A stretch of 64,000 nucleotides of DNA from JACVRW01 sp963808545 (GTDB taxonomy: Bacteria > Actinomycetota > Thermoleophilia > Solirubrobacterales > Thermoleophilaceae). The position numbers and the translations under genes are program-made. The DNA is taken from the NCBI GenBank assembly GCA_963808545.1, contig CAWEGB010000007.1, positions 507,342-571,341 of the forward strand, in the 5' to 3' direction. This document shows positions 23,030-33,000 of the stretch, one piece after another (position 1 is the stretch's first letter; every line of letters begins with the position of its first letter). The notes under the pieces were generated by a model. That model was given only the letters and a program-made list of their open reading frames with translations. It was not told where the DNA came from and searched no databases.

Positions 23030-23051
23030 CGGGGGGCAAGAATGCCCCCCG
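23030..23051 (-). terminator. Hairpin terminator after the KDEA-repeat gene
   Basis: Perfect 9-bp stem CGGGGGGCA/TGCCCCCCG with an AAGA/TCTT tetraloop, 29 bases past the 23080 stop. On the minus strand it is followed by TTTGCTCG, a weak T tract. Position between two same-strand genes supports a terminator role. Confidence 0.65.
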
Positions 23052-23079
23052 CTGTGCTCGCGTGCCTATGGCCTACTGC

Positions 23080-23640
23080 CTACGGAAGGGCGGCCGCGGG
23101 TCCGTGCGGGTCCGTCCGGTTGGCCTCCTCCTGGCTGATGCTGCCCTTCGAGGGAGCGATGACCGACGCCGTGGCGGCCTCGTCCTTGGTCTCCGTGCCG
23201 GACGGGGTCTGCGGGGTGTTGATCACCGACGCCGTTGCGGCCTCGTCCTTGGTCTCGGTCGAGCTGGACTGGGTCTGCGGGTTGATCGCCGCCGCCGTGG
23301 CCGCCTCGTCCTTGGTCTCGGTCGAGCTGCCCCACTTCGGGGATCCCATCAACGCGGCCACTCCGGCCTCGTCCTTGGCGAGGGTTCCTTCGCCGGCCTG
23401 CGGCCGGGTCGCGATCGCCGACGCCACGCCGGCCTCGTTCTTCGCCGCGACGCCCTGGCTGGGCTGCGCGGGCGGGTCGGCCACGATCACCTTGGTCTCG
23501 CCTTGCGTGACCGAGCTGCCGTCGTTGTCGAGCAGGGCGTAGGCCCCGGTCGCGCCGGCCGCTCCGAAGGCCAGGGCCAGCACCGGCACCAGCAGCTTGC
23601 GGGTGTCCGGAAGGGCGATCTGTCGCTGTGCGTATTGCAT
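23080..23640 (-). CDS. Membrane-anchored protein with five KDEA repeats
   Basis: 186 aa from ATG 23640, preceded by GGAGG at 5 bases. A short cytosolic N-terminus (MQYAQRQIALPDTRK) precedes one membrane helix (LLVPVLALAFGAAGATGAYALL); the rest should be outside. Residues ~70-175 contain five imperfect repeats of 18-21 residues centred on K(N/D)EA(G/A)xA: AKNEAGVASAI, AKDEAGVAALM, TKDEAATAAAI, TKDEAATASVI and TKDEAATASVI. Linkers are Ser/Thr/Pro-rich. The last three units are nearly identical, showing recent tandem duplication. No known domain recognised. Upstream of the N-x-V repeat protein gene and downstream of a nucleotidyl cyclase. Confidence 0.7.
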   Translation of the reverse strand: MQYAQRQIALPDTRKLLVPVLALAFGAAGATGAYALLDNDGSSVTQGETKVIVADPPAQPSQGVAAKNEAGVASAIATRPQAGEGTLAKDEAGVAALMGSPKWGSSTETKDEAATAAAINPQTQSSSTETKDEAATASVINTPQTPSGTETKDEAATASVIAPSKGSISQEEANRTDPHGPAAALP

Positions 23641-23672
23641 GACTACCTCCTGGGTTCCGCCGTCCGAACCAT

Positions 23673-24212
23673 TCAGACGGCAATTGCAACGGGGCTCAGC
23701 TCTTGCATCTGAAGCGAGCGGGCCACGAAGACTTGGATTGGGTTGCGGGCGCCGCGAGGGCGCCACGGGCCGCGGTCGATCAGCTCGAACGCGTCGGCTG
23801 AGGGGAGGCCCTGCGCCGCGCCGTCACTCACCAGCAGCTCGCCCTCACCGGCGAGCTCGACCAGGCGGGCAGCCACGTTGACCGTGTTGCCGTACCAGTC
23901 GTCGGCGCAGCTGACCGCCGGCCCGCTGTGCACGGCCACGCGCAGCTGCAGCGGCGTGGGCAGGGCGAGCAGCTCGTCCGCCAGGCGAAGGCCGAGGCGG
24001 ACCATGTCCGCGGCGTCGCAGCCATGGACCATGACCGCGTCGCCCATCGCCTTGACGAGCTCGGCTCCGCAGTCAGCCGCCAGCGAGCGCGTGGCGCTCT
24101 GCAGCTCCAGCGCCACCTCGACGCCCGCCTCGTCGCCGCGGGCCGCCGTGAGGGCGGTGAAGCCGACGACGTCTGCGAAGAGGAAGCTGTGTGAGTCTCG
24201 GTGCTGCGCCAT
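23673..24212 (-). CDS. Class III adenylate/guanylate cyclase (stand-alone catalytic domain)
   Basis: 179 aa from ATG 24212 (MAQHRDSHSFLFADVVGFT), with a GGGGT purine run just upstream. Catalytic features present: first metal Asp in FADVVGFT, LVKAMGDAVMV with purine-selecting Lys and second metal Asp, and DWYGNTVNVAARL with the transition-state Asn and Arg. The Lys and the later Asp (DDWYG) favour ATP over GTP. No transmembrane or sensory domain is attached, which is unusual but known. It lies 32 bases before the KDEA-repeat gene, so cAMP could be linked to that region. The Prx gene at 53 kb carries a cyclic-nucleotide-binding domain. Confidence 0.85.
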   Translation of the reverse strand: MAQHRDSHSFLFADVVGFTALTAARGDEAGVEVALELQSATRSLAADCGAELVKAMGDAVMVHGCDAADMVRLGLRLADELLALPTPLQLRVAVHSGPAVSCADDWYGNTVNVAARLVELAGEGELLVSDGAAQGLPSADAFELIDRGPWRPRGARNPIQVFVARSLQMQELSPVAIAV

Positions 24213-24267
24213 ACCCCCTAGGCGTGACACCCGGGGGAACGACGTTCACTGCACCGGAACGGCTCTG

Positions 24268-25996
24268 TTAGCGCTCCAGGCCCTCGAGCATGAAGTCGAA
24301 CACCTCGGGGCTGTGCTTGCCGATGATCGTGTCGAGGTGGCCGAGGCCGTCGAACACCTTCAGCCGGTGGCGCCCCGGGTTGGTGGGAGGCGAAGTGGGC
24401 GAAGCTGAGCCGCTGGCCGTCGGGCAGGAACATCCTGTTCTCGGAGCCGGCGACGAAGGTGAAGGCGGCCTTCGGTCTGCGGCGCCTCGGCCACGTAGCT
24501 CGTCGGCATGCCGGCCAGCTCCTCGACCGGCACGAGCTCGCCCGCCCCCACGCTCTTGATGAGCTGCCGGATGAAGCCGAAGGTGCGAGTAGCCGAGCTC
24601 GCGGCCCAGCCACTCGTGCACGTCGCGATCCACCTCGGCGTGACGCAGCAGCACGTCGGGGCCCGCGCCGTACATGTAGTTCGCGGTGGCGCACACCGGG
24701 TTGCCGCAGTCGGCGTCGCGGCGCACCAGGCCGGCGATGCCGGAGAAGAAGTTCGCGTGGATCGAGGGCGAGCGGATCCCCCACTGGGCGTCGGCGCCCG
24801 CCAGGAAGCTGCCGGCCACCGGGAACATCGCGAGCTGCTTGACCCGCGACTTCGGGGTGACCCTGATGTGGAGCGACACCGCGCTCGAGACCACGTGCGT
24901 CACGTCGGGCAGGAGCCCGGAGGCCGCGGCGGCCGTGAAGTTGATCGACCCCTGGCAGTGGATGATCGCCTTCAGGGTCGAAGCGCCGCTGCGCTCGAGC
25001 ACCGTCTCCACCGCCGCCGGGTGGTCGTAGCGCGCCACCCGGTCGTGGGTGTAGTCGAGGCCCGGGAAGTCGATCGAGCCGCGCCAGTTCTGGACCCACA
25101 CGTCGTAGCCCTCCTCGAGCAGCCGCTCGGCCAGGCTCGTGCCGACGGGCTGGCCGTAGAAGAGCTGCGCGCGCACGCCGGCGCCGTGCGAGAGCATCAC
25201 CGGCTGGGCGTCCTTGGCGATCGAGCCGCGGCGCAGGTGGTGAAGGTTGAGGTTGTGGCCGTCGTCGGTGCGGTAGGGCACGATCTCGCGCTCGAGGCCG
25301 GGATGCCCGTCCACCTCGTGCCAGCCGCTCGCCCGCGTCCTCGGGCCGCCGGCGATCGCGCGGGAAGCTGGGCAGCGAGTCGGCCACCTCCTCCCCGCGG
25401 TAGCTGCGCACCATCTCACCCAGGAAGAAGCGGTTGAAGGCGCCGACCGCGCGGGCGCGGGCGAGCCGCGATTCGGCCTCACCGCGCATCGACATCGCCT
25501 CCCGCAGGACGGCCACGTAGCCGATCGTCAGGACACCCGTGGCCACCCGATGCTCGGGGTCCTCGTCGTCCTGGTCGCGGTGGCCGCCGAAGAGGTGGAC
25601 GAAGAGGGTCGTCGTGTCGCGCCAGGAGTCGAAGTTGGGATCGTCCTCCACCAGCTTGAAGCCGCTGAGGGTGAGAGGAGCGCCCACCTGGTCGCGCAGA
25701 AAGAGGCGGTAGCGCATGCGCGCGTGCCGGGCGTCGGGCTCTCGCGAGAAGAGCTGGATCCAGCCCGACTCGACCACCAGGTGCCCGCCCAGCTCATCAC
25801 AGTCGAACTCGCCCTCCGCGAGGCCGTGCGCGTTGCGGTCGCCGACGAACTCGTCGAGGTCATGGATGCGGATCGTGAGCTTGAGCGCGGCGGCCGTCCC
25901 GTCCTGGCGTCCTCGGTAGAGGGCCTGGTTGAAGTCGGTCTCGTGGAAGGAGAGGTAGCCCTTCATCTCCTCGGTGAACTTGATTCCGCGTGTCAT
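24268..25996 (-). CDS. Alpha/beta-hydrolase fused to an N-terminal accessory domain (four frameshifts)
   Basis: ~575 aa if corrected. ATG 25996 overlaps the GMC oxidoreductase stop (ATGA), so translation is coupled. Residues 1-190 form a beta-rich domain (MTRGIKFTEEMKGYLSF, LTIRIHDLDEFVG, ESGWIQLFSR, GVLTIGYVAVL) like that found next to GMC sterol oxidases. The C-terminal part is an alpha/beta hydrolase: HGAGVRAQLFYG, YDVWVQNWRGS, nucleophile-elbow region IIHCQGSINF (Gln-Gly-Ser, so Ser is the probable nucleophile), and catalytic His in FDGLGHLDTIIG. Frame switches near 25332, 24590, 24475 and 24390 each need one base. Likely acts on sterol or other lipid esters. Confidence 0.72.
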
Positions 25997-27692
25997 GGCT
26001 GCTCCTCTACGCGTTCGATCATGCGCTCGGCGAAGCGGTCCGCGACGGCCGCGATCGTGAACGAGGGATTGGGCCCCACCGGACCCGGCATCACCGAGCC
26101 GTCGGCCACGAACAGCCCGGGGCGCCCGAACACCTCGCCCCAGGTGTCCACCACGCCGTCGCGGGGGTGCTCGGCCATCGCGCAGCCGCCCACCGGGTGG
26201 GCGGCGGCCGAGCGGGCCCGGTCGAGCAGCGCGCTTGGGTCCCAGCTTGCCCCCGAGCTCGTGGGCCACGCGCTCCGCCAGGGCGTGCGTGGCGTCGTAG
26301 TAGCCCGCCGAGTCTCCCTCGGGATCCCAGTCGAGCTCGAGCTCGTCGCCCGCGCAGCCGCAGCCGCCCGCCGGGCACGTCGCAGCCGAGCGACAGCATC
26401 ACCATCATCGAGGCCGACGAGCGCCCGCTCCCGAACACCCGGGCAAGATCGCCGCTGACGTGGGTGCGGCGACGGCCCCGCAGGCGATCCTTCAGTTTCC
26501 GCACGACCACGTCCCGCAGCGCCCACAGGTCCTCCGGCACCTCCGCGCCGTGCCAGAGCCACTCGCTGAACTCCGGCCCGCCGCCCTCCTGGATCCACAT
26601 CTGCCGGCCGTCCGCCTCGCCCTCGCGCGGGCGGGCGCTCAGGGTGATCACCGGTCCGCGGCTCGGGTCGAGGCGGCGCCAGTCCCCGGCGGCGTCCTTG
26701 CAGTTGCGGGCCACCGACAGGAAGTCGCCGTTGCTGGAGTAGTTGCGGCCCGAGCGCCGGGCTCAGGCCGGGCAGCGACCCGCGGCTGGCGAGCAGCAGG
26801 CGGTTGGAGCCGAACGTGCCGGCGGCCACCACCACGATCTTCCCGGTCACCGTGCGGTCGATCTCGTCCGTCGGATCGAGCAGGTCCTCGCGATGGTCGC
26901 CGCGGGCGCTCAGGTGCTGCAGGTAGCGGACCTCGTAGCCGTTCTCGGCGGGGCTCACGGCCACCGCCTCGCAGCAGGTGCGGATCTCGGCTCCCTCGCG
27001 CTTGGCCGCGCTCAGGTAGTTGTAGTCGAGCGTGTTCTTGGCGCCCTCGTTGCAGCCCACGTCGCATTCGCCGATGAGGCGGCAGGTGTAGCGGCGCCTG
27101 TCGTGCAGGTTGCCGTCGGGCGCCAGCGGCAGGCCGGGCTCGGTTCTCCCCGACTCGTCGGCGAAGGTGATGGCCAGCGGTGGGTGGTCCACCTCGAGGC
27201 CCGCCCTCTCGGCCGCTTCGGCGAACGCGAGCGTCTTGGGCGTGGAGGCGTAGGGCTCCTGATCGGTCGGGTAGGGCGTGGGCGCGAGCACGGGCTCGAC
27301 GCGGTCGTAGTGCGGCTCCAGCGCCTCCCGGTCGAGCGGCCAGGGCGTCTCGCTCACCGTCGAACAGCGAAGCTGTCCTCCGGCTTGCGCAGGATCACGT
27401 TCGCGTAGATGAGCGAGCCGCCGCCCAGCCCGGCGGCCACGAGGGCGGTCACGTGGGGGAACGACCAGACGTCGAACAGCCCGTGCAGGCCCGTGGCCGG
27501 GTCCCAGAAGTTCTCGCGCATCCCGCGCGGCGTGCGGGGAAACGAGCCGGGCGGATAGGGCTGGCCGCGCTCGAGGACCAGGACCCTCTCGACCCCCGCC
27601 TCGGCCAGGCGGAACGCCGCCACCGCGCCTCCGAATCCGGAGCCCACCACGACTGCATCGAAGTGCTCGGGTTGCGAGTCCCTGGGCCTCAT
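25993..27692 (-). CDS. GMC-type oxidoreductase, cholesterol-oxidase-like (about four frameshifts)
   Basis: ~565 aa flavoenzyme if corrected. ATG 27692, then FDAVVVGSGFGGAVAAFRLAEAG (FAD GxGxxG) and ERVLVLERG. Next come GLGGGSLIYANV, the GMC block typical of bacterial cholesterol oxidases, and a cysteine-rich patch CDVGCNEGAKNTLDYNYL. KIVVVAAGTFGSNRLLLAS is the second dinucleotide motif, and the C-terminal block AHPVGGCAMAEHP holds the catalytic His, followed by FVADGSVMPGPVGPNPSFTIAAVADR. Switches near 27360, 26760, 26356 and 26240. Oxidises a sterol-like alcohol with O2, giving H2O2. It is paired with the hydrolase downstream and faces a DyP peroxidase cluster. Substrate not proven. Confidence 0.78.
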
Positions 27693-27748
27693 CGCCCTCC
27701 TCGCCACCATACCTTGATCCGGCCTGTGCGCGGGCGTAGTGTTGGCTC

Positions 27749-28282
27749 GTGGAACGCCCTCGGTTTGGACGCTGGGGCGCGGTCACGGCACTCACTCCGC
27801 TGCGCCCGGGCTGGTCGGTCTGGCTGCGCCTCGTGTTCCTCTTCGGCAGGTCGACGAACGTCGCCGTGCGGCCGCTGATCCGGTCGCGCGTGATCGCCCT
27901 CGGGCGCTGGACGCTGCTCCCCCGCCGCGGCAGGCCGGACGTGATGGTCTTCGAGACCAACTGGTCGGGCGCCTGGGAGAACTACATCGCCGACTTCGGG
28001 CGGACCATGCCCTGGCAGTGGCGCTTCATCTGGGGCGGCACCGAGCGCTTCCCGGGCCCCCTGCCGACGACCGGCCTGCTGGGCTGGGTGGACGAGATCG
28101 ACAAGGGGGTCGACCACTACTACTCGGGCTACAGCGAGGGCGCGACCACGCAGGGCATCGTCCGGGCGCTGGCGCTGCGCTCGTCCCTGGAGCGGTTCGT
28201 CGACGAGGTCGACGGTGCCGGCCCCGACGAGTTCGCGCGGCGCTGGCGGCGCTTCGCGGCCGACGTTCAGGGGCTGGTCTAG
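27749..28282 (+). CDS. Conserved protein of the DyP-linked cassette
   Basis: 177 aa from GTG 27749. Contains VMVFETNWSGAWENYIADFG, then WRFIWGGTERFPGPLPTTGLL and HYYSGYSEGATTQGIVRAL. The 'FETNWxGxxxxYIxxF' pattern occurs, as far as I recall, in small proteins or domains near heme peroxidases and lipid enzymes; function is unknown. The N-terminus has a mildly hydrophobic stretch (WLRLVFLFG) that could be membrane-associated. Two bases before the next gene, divergent from the GMC gene with a 56-base gap. Confidence 0.6.
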   Translation: MERPRFGRWGAVTALTPLRPGWSVWLRLVFLFGRSTNVAVRPLIRSRVIALGRWTLLPRRGRPDVMVFETNWSGAWENYIADFGRTMPWQWRFIWGGTERFPGPLPTTGLLGWVDEIDKGVDHYYSGYSEGATTQGIVRALALRSSLERFVDEVDGAGPDEFARRWRRFAADVQGLV

Positions 28283-28284
28283 CG

Positions 28285-28741
28285 ATGGGCGACCTGGTGG
28301 TGGTGGCGCCGGTGATGGCCGCGCGTGAGCAGGCGCTTCGCGAGCATCTGCGCGGGCTCGATCCGAGCCCTCTGGCCCGGCTGCCCTACGAGACCCACTT
28401 CGCCCGCTTCGTGATCCTGCCGGTGGACGGTCCGCGGCTGTTCTTCTCGAGCCGCTTCGACGTGAGCGTCGCCCGCTATCTCGAAGCCCTGGCCTCGCTG
28501 CCCGAGGCGGCCGAGATCTGGGGTCACTGCGTCGGCGGCGGCGCCGGCTCTCTGCTGGCGTATCTGTCGAAGCACCGCGTGCAGGTCGCCCTACATCCTT
28601 CCGGCCTGGCCGGAGGTCAGCGTGGGCGAGGTCAACGCGGCCCTCGAGGGGCAGGCCGAGCTCTCGCGCTTCATGATGGAGACGGGCGATCTCGATCCGG
28701 TCGGCCTGGCGCATGCCTTCCGGCAGCGGTTCGCGCGATGA
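28285..28741 (+). CDS. Conserved protein adjoining DyP peroxidase (one frameshift)
   Basis: ~151 aa. ATG 28285: MGDLVVVAPVMAAREQALR, then LPYETHFARFVILPVDGPRL, FFSSRFDVSVARYLEAL. The HFARFVIL...LFFSS pattern belongs to the same loose group as the preceding gene. Deleting one C in the CCC run at 28588-28591 joins it to YILPAWPEVSVGEVNAALEG and RFMMETGDLDPVGLAHAF, ending at a TGA that overlaps the DyP start (ATGA). So this gene and the DyP gene are translationally coupled. No catalytic motif recognised. Confidence 0.6.
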
Positions 28742-30054
28742 CGCTCGACCCCACCCAGCTCCAGGGCAACATCCTGCGGGGCTACCACTTCGATCACGCG
28801 GCCTACCTGTTCGTCGGTGTCGACGACGCCGCGGCCGGGCGGGCGCTGCTGGGCCGGCTGATCGACCCGGTGATCACCGAGGAGGAGTGGGGCGAGAACC
28901 CGCCCTGGACCCTCAACGTGGCGCTCAGCTTCGCCGGGCTGCGGGCCGTCGGGCTCTCCGAAGCGGCGCTCGCGAGGTTCCCGGAGGAGTTCCGGTGCGG
29001 GATGGCCGCACGGGCGGACGAGCTCGGCGACGTGGGGACGAGCGCGCCGGACTGCTGGGAGGACGGTTTCGGCTCGGACGAGACCCATCTCCTGCTCACC
29101 CTGTACGCGCCGGCCGAGGGCACGCGGGACGCGCAGCTCGCCCGCTGGCTCGAGGTGATCGAGCAGGAGCCCGGGCTGCGTGCCGGCTTCGTGCAGCTGG
29201 CCGGCGAGCTGCCGGACGCGCGCGAGCACTTCGGCTTCGCCGACGGCTTCTCCCAGCCGGCGGTGGAGGGCAGCGGCCGCGATCCTCGCGGTGAGGGCGT
29301 GCTCCGGCCGCTGCGTCGCTGGCGACAGATCCGCCTGGGCGAGTTCGTGCTGGGACATCGCGACGAGGACGGCGTGGTGCCCGCCGGCGATTTCCCGCTC
29401 CTCCACGACGGCACGTTCATGGTCTGGCGAAAGCTCGAGCAGAACGTCGCGCTGTTTCGCTCCTGGGTGCGCGAGGCGGCGGGCGGCGACCCGGGCGAGG
29501 AGGAGTGGATCAAGGCGAAGATCGTCGGGCGCTGGCCCAACGGCGACTCGCTGGTGCGCTCGCCGGACGGCCACGATCCGGGACTCGAGGGCCGCAACCG
29601 GTTTCTGTACGGCGGCGACTCGGATGGGCTGCGCTGCCCGGTCGGCGCTCACGTGCGCCGCGCCTACCCGCGCGACGCTCTCGGCTTCCGCACCGAGCGC
29701 ACCCGGCGTCACCGCCTGCTGCGGCGCGGCATGCCCTACGGCACACCTCTGCCGGAGGGTGTGGCCGAGGACGACGACGTGGAACGCGGCCTGATCTTCG
29801 TCTGCCTCAACGCGAGCATCGCGCGGCAGTTCGAGCTCGTCCAGGGCCACTGGCTGAACGACGGCGACTCTTTCGGGCTCGGTGCCGACCGCGACTTCCT
29901 GCTGGGCGCCGCGGACCCGGAGGGCAAGATGACCGTGCCCGGCCGTACGCCGCGATTCCTGTCCCCACAGGAGGAGTTCGTGCGGCTGCGCGGCGGCGAG
30001 TACCTGTTCGTGCCGGGGATGAACGCCCTGCGCTCGCTGGCGTCCGGCGCTTAG
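28738..30054 (+). CDS. DyP-type heme peroxidase
   Basis: 438 aa. Family marks: GFADGFSQPAVEG (GxxDG, distal Asp that replaces the plant-peroxidase His), a proximal-heme region HVRRAYPRDA with candidate His ligand, and the distal Arg region around RTRRHRLLRRGMPYG (NxxRRG-like). Ends near FLSPQEEFVRLRGGEYLFVPGM. Length fits the larger DyP classes. No Tat signal, so cytosolic or carried by a partner. Oxidises dyes, phenols or other substrates with H2O2; the neighbouring GMC oxidase could supply H2O2. Complete and in frame over 1.3 kb. Stop overlaps the convergent AAA gene by 4 bases. Confidence 0.87.
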   Translation: MTLDPTQLQGNILRGYHFDHAAYLFVGVDDAAAGRALLGRLIDPVITEEEWGENPPWTLNVALSFAGLRAVGLSEAALARFPEEFRCGMAARADELGDVGTSAPDCWEDGFGSDETHLLLTLYAPAEGTRDAQLARWLEVIEQEPGLRAGFVQLAGELPDAREHFGFADGFSQPAVEGSGRDPRGEGVLRPLRRWRQIRLGEFVLGHRDEDGVVPAGDFPLLHDGTFMVWRKLEQNVALFRSWVREAAGGDPGEEEWIKAKIVGRWPNGDSLVRSPDGHDPGLEGRNRFLYGGDSDGLRCPVGAHVRRAYPRDALGFRTERTRRHRLLRRGMPYGTPLPEGVAEDDDVERGLIFVCLNASIARQFELVQGHWLNDGDSFGLGADRDFLLGAADPEGKMTVPGRTPRFLSPQEEFVRLRGGEYLFVPGMNALRSLASGA

Positions 30055-33000
30055 GGCTCGACCTGCCAGGCGATCGGGTGGTCCGGGTCGGGCTCGTAGC
30101 TGCAGAAGATCCCGGTCTTGATCGAGCGGGCGAGCTGGCGGCCGAGGCGCGCGTCGTGCGCCTCGATGCGCCGCAGCGTCTTGCGAATGGCCCTGGTGGC
30201 GTTCACGCGGGCGCGCTCGGCGTCCGAGGCGGCGGGGCGGTCGCGCCCTCCCAGGCCGGTGGCCGCGGCCAGCTCGTGGGCGATCTCCTCGTACTCGGTT
30301 CTGGCGTGGGCGGCTCGCTCGGGATCGTTCATCGCCTCGGCCTCGTCGATCGTCTCCTGGAGGTCGTCGAGGCGGGCGCGGTAGGCGGCCTTGGCCTGGG
30401 GGTCGAGCAGGGCGCCGACGCCGGCCTGACCGCCGGTGTGCAGCTCCTCGGTCGCCACCCCGGCCGGGACTGTTTCTTCGCCGCCGTGACCCTCGTCGCG
30501 ACCGATGATCTCGAGCGCGTGGAACTCCACGCCCGGATTGGCCAGCAGCAGGGCGAGGTGGTGTAGGCCCTTGACGTCCTTGAGGCGCACCATGCGCCCG
30601 CCGGCGATCAGGGTCCAGAAGTCGCCCTCCCGCTGCAGGCTGCCGGTGGCCTCTTCCTGAGTCCGCCTCGCCGGCTCCGCCGCGGGCTCCGGCTTGCCCT
30701 TCAGCAGCCGGGCGGCCTCGTCCTCCACCCGGCGCATGCCGAGTTCGGCTGCGACGGTCTGGGCGCGAGCGGCCGCCTCCGCGTCGCCCGCGATCCTCGC
30801 CTCGTCGAGGTCGCACAGCGCAAGTGAGGGACGCGACCCCGCCCGCTCGGCCTGGGCGCGGGCCGCCGCGAGGTGTGCCTTCGCCTCCTCGGTGCGGCCG
30901 AGAACGCAGGCCAGCCGGCCCAGCGAGCGGTCGACCGGCCACAGCACCGCCGCGCTGGGCGACACGACCCAGCGACCGCTGTAGGGCTCGAGCCAGCCGT
31001 AGAGCAGCTCGGACCGTTGCTCGTCGTCGAGTTCGGCGGCGGTGTCGGCCAGCAGCGCCAGCATCACGAGGTGGGTGTTGTCGCGCGGGAGGCCCTCGAG
31101 GCCGTCGGCGGTGAGCCGCTCGAGCTCGCGCCGGGCCTCCGCCGGCCGCTCGGCCTGGACGAGCAGCGCGGTGAAGGCGCAGCGCAGGGCGACCATGCCG
31201 GGCTGGGCGCTCGACATGGCTCCGAGGGGAGCCTCGAGCTCGAACAGACGGCCCTGCAGCAGCCGGATGACGATGAGCGTGGCGGTCCCGGCCAGCTCGG
31301 ACACCGATCCGCGCACGCGCCGGCCGATCTCGGTGGACTCGGCGATGCCCTGCTCGGCGTCGTCGAAGCGGCCCTCGCCCACGGCGCGCATGGCGTTGTG
31401 CAGTGGGTGGAAGACCATCGCGCGGGGCTGGCGCAGGGTGTTGGCCATGTGCTCGACGCGGGCTATCTCCTGGTCCACGGCGGCCACGTCGCCGGCCTCG
31501 AGCAGCACCGAGATGCGCCAGTTGCGGACGACCATCTCCATCTCGCTGTCGCCCAGGCGCCGGCTCAGCTCGAGCAGCTCGACGCTGTCGCCCAGTTGGT
31601 CGGTGATCGAGTCCGGCCCCCACCCGGCGAGCAGCGCGCGGCCGAGGACGTACTCGAGCGTCTCGGCGGAGGCGCGATCCTCGTAGGTGGCGTGCTCCTC
31701 GCGGGCCAGCGCGACGGCCTCGTCCGATAGCCGGAGCGCCCGCTCGCGTTCCGGCGACCAGTAGAGAGCCACCGCCAGCAGGCCCTTCACGCGGGCCAGC
31801 ATCCCGCCGGCCGGATCCTGGCCGAGGCGCTCGATCGACTGCTCGGCCAGCTTCACGAGCTCGTCGTCCACTCCGAAGGACAGTCCCCAGATGCCGCAGG
31901 CCAGAGTGGCCCGGGCCAGTCCGTGGGAGTCGTCGAGGAGGCGGGCGACCTCGGCCGCCTGGACGAGGGTGCGACGCGCCTGCTCGGTGTCGCCCGCGCG
32001 GGTCTGGGCCTCGCCGAGGGATTGCAGGAGGGCGACGCTGCCGTTGCCGCCGGCGCCCTCGAGAGCCTCCAGCGCTCGCTGGTACATGGCGGCGGCCTCG
32101 TCGTAGGCGAACTGGCCCATGGCGCGGTCGCCGGCCCTGCTCGCGTAGTCGACCCCGCGCTCGGGGCCGTCGAGGGGAGCGGCCTCGAGGAAATGGTGGG
32201 CGAGCTCGGTGAGCCGCGCGTCGACCCGGTCGCCGGCGAGCTTCTCGAAGGTCTCGCCCACGTCGCGGTGGAGAGCGATGCGCCGGCTGGGCTTGAGGCC
32301 GTCGTAGAGGGTGGCCTGCACCAGGGCGTGGCTGAAGGCGAACTGCTCCGCGGATTCCGGCACGGGATGCACCAGCCCGATCTGCCCCGCCGCCTCGATC
32401 AGCCCGAGCAGCTCGTCGCGGGGTTTGCCGGTGGCCGTGGAGAGGGTGGTGACGCTGAAGCGGTCGCCGATGACCGACGCGATGCCGAGGACCTCCTGGG
32501 CTTGTTCGGGAAGCGGCGCAAGGCGCTGCGAGATCGTCTCGCGAACGCCCTCGGGCAGGGGGAGGGCGGCGGTGGTTTCTCGCTCGCCGTCGCCGAGGCG
32601 ATCCTCGGCGTCGAGGAGGGTCACCAGCTCGCCCACGAACAGCGGGTTGCCGCCGGTGAGCTCGCGGAGGTGCTCGACGAGCTGGTCGGACGCACCGCCC
32701 TCGCTCATCTGCTCGATGAGGCTGCGGATGCCTTCGGTTTCCAGACCCGTCAGCGCGATACGCCGGCTCCAGCCCAGGAGATCCGCGGGCAGCGCCGTCC
32801 CCTGCCCCTCGAAGTTCATCTCGGCGTCGCGATAGGTCGCGAGAAGCAGGATGGGCAGGTCCTGGAGGGAGCGGGCGACGAAGCCGAGGGTCTGCAGGGA
32901 GGCCTCGTCGGCCCAGTGGAGGTCGTCGATGACGACGAGGAGGGGTGTGTCGCGCGTGGCGAGCCGCAGCAGCTCGACCAGGGCGTCGTAGGCGAGGAAG

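Noticed and set aside
28579..28600. Fusion of the 28285 gene to DyP as one long protein
   Set aside because: The link exists only because of a one-base insertion; the corrected frame ends in a TGA that overlaps the DyP ATG.
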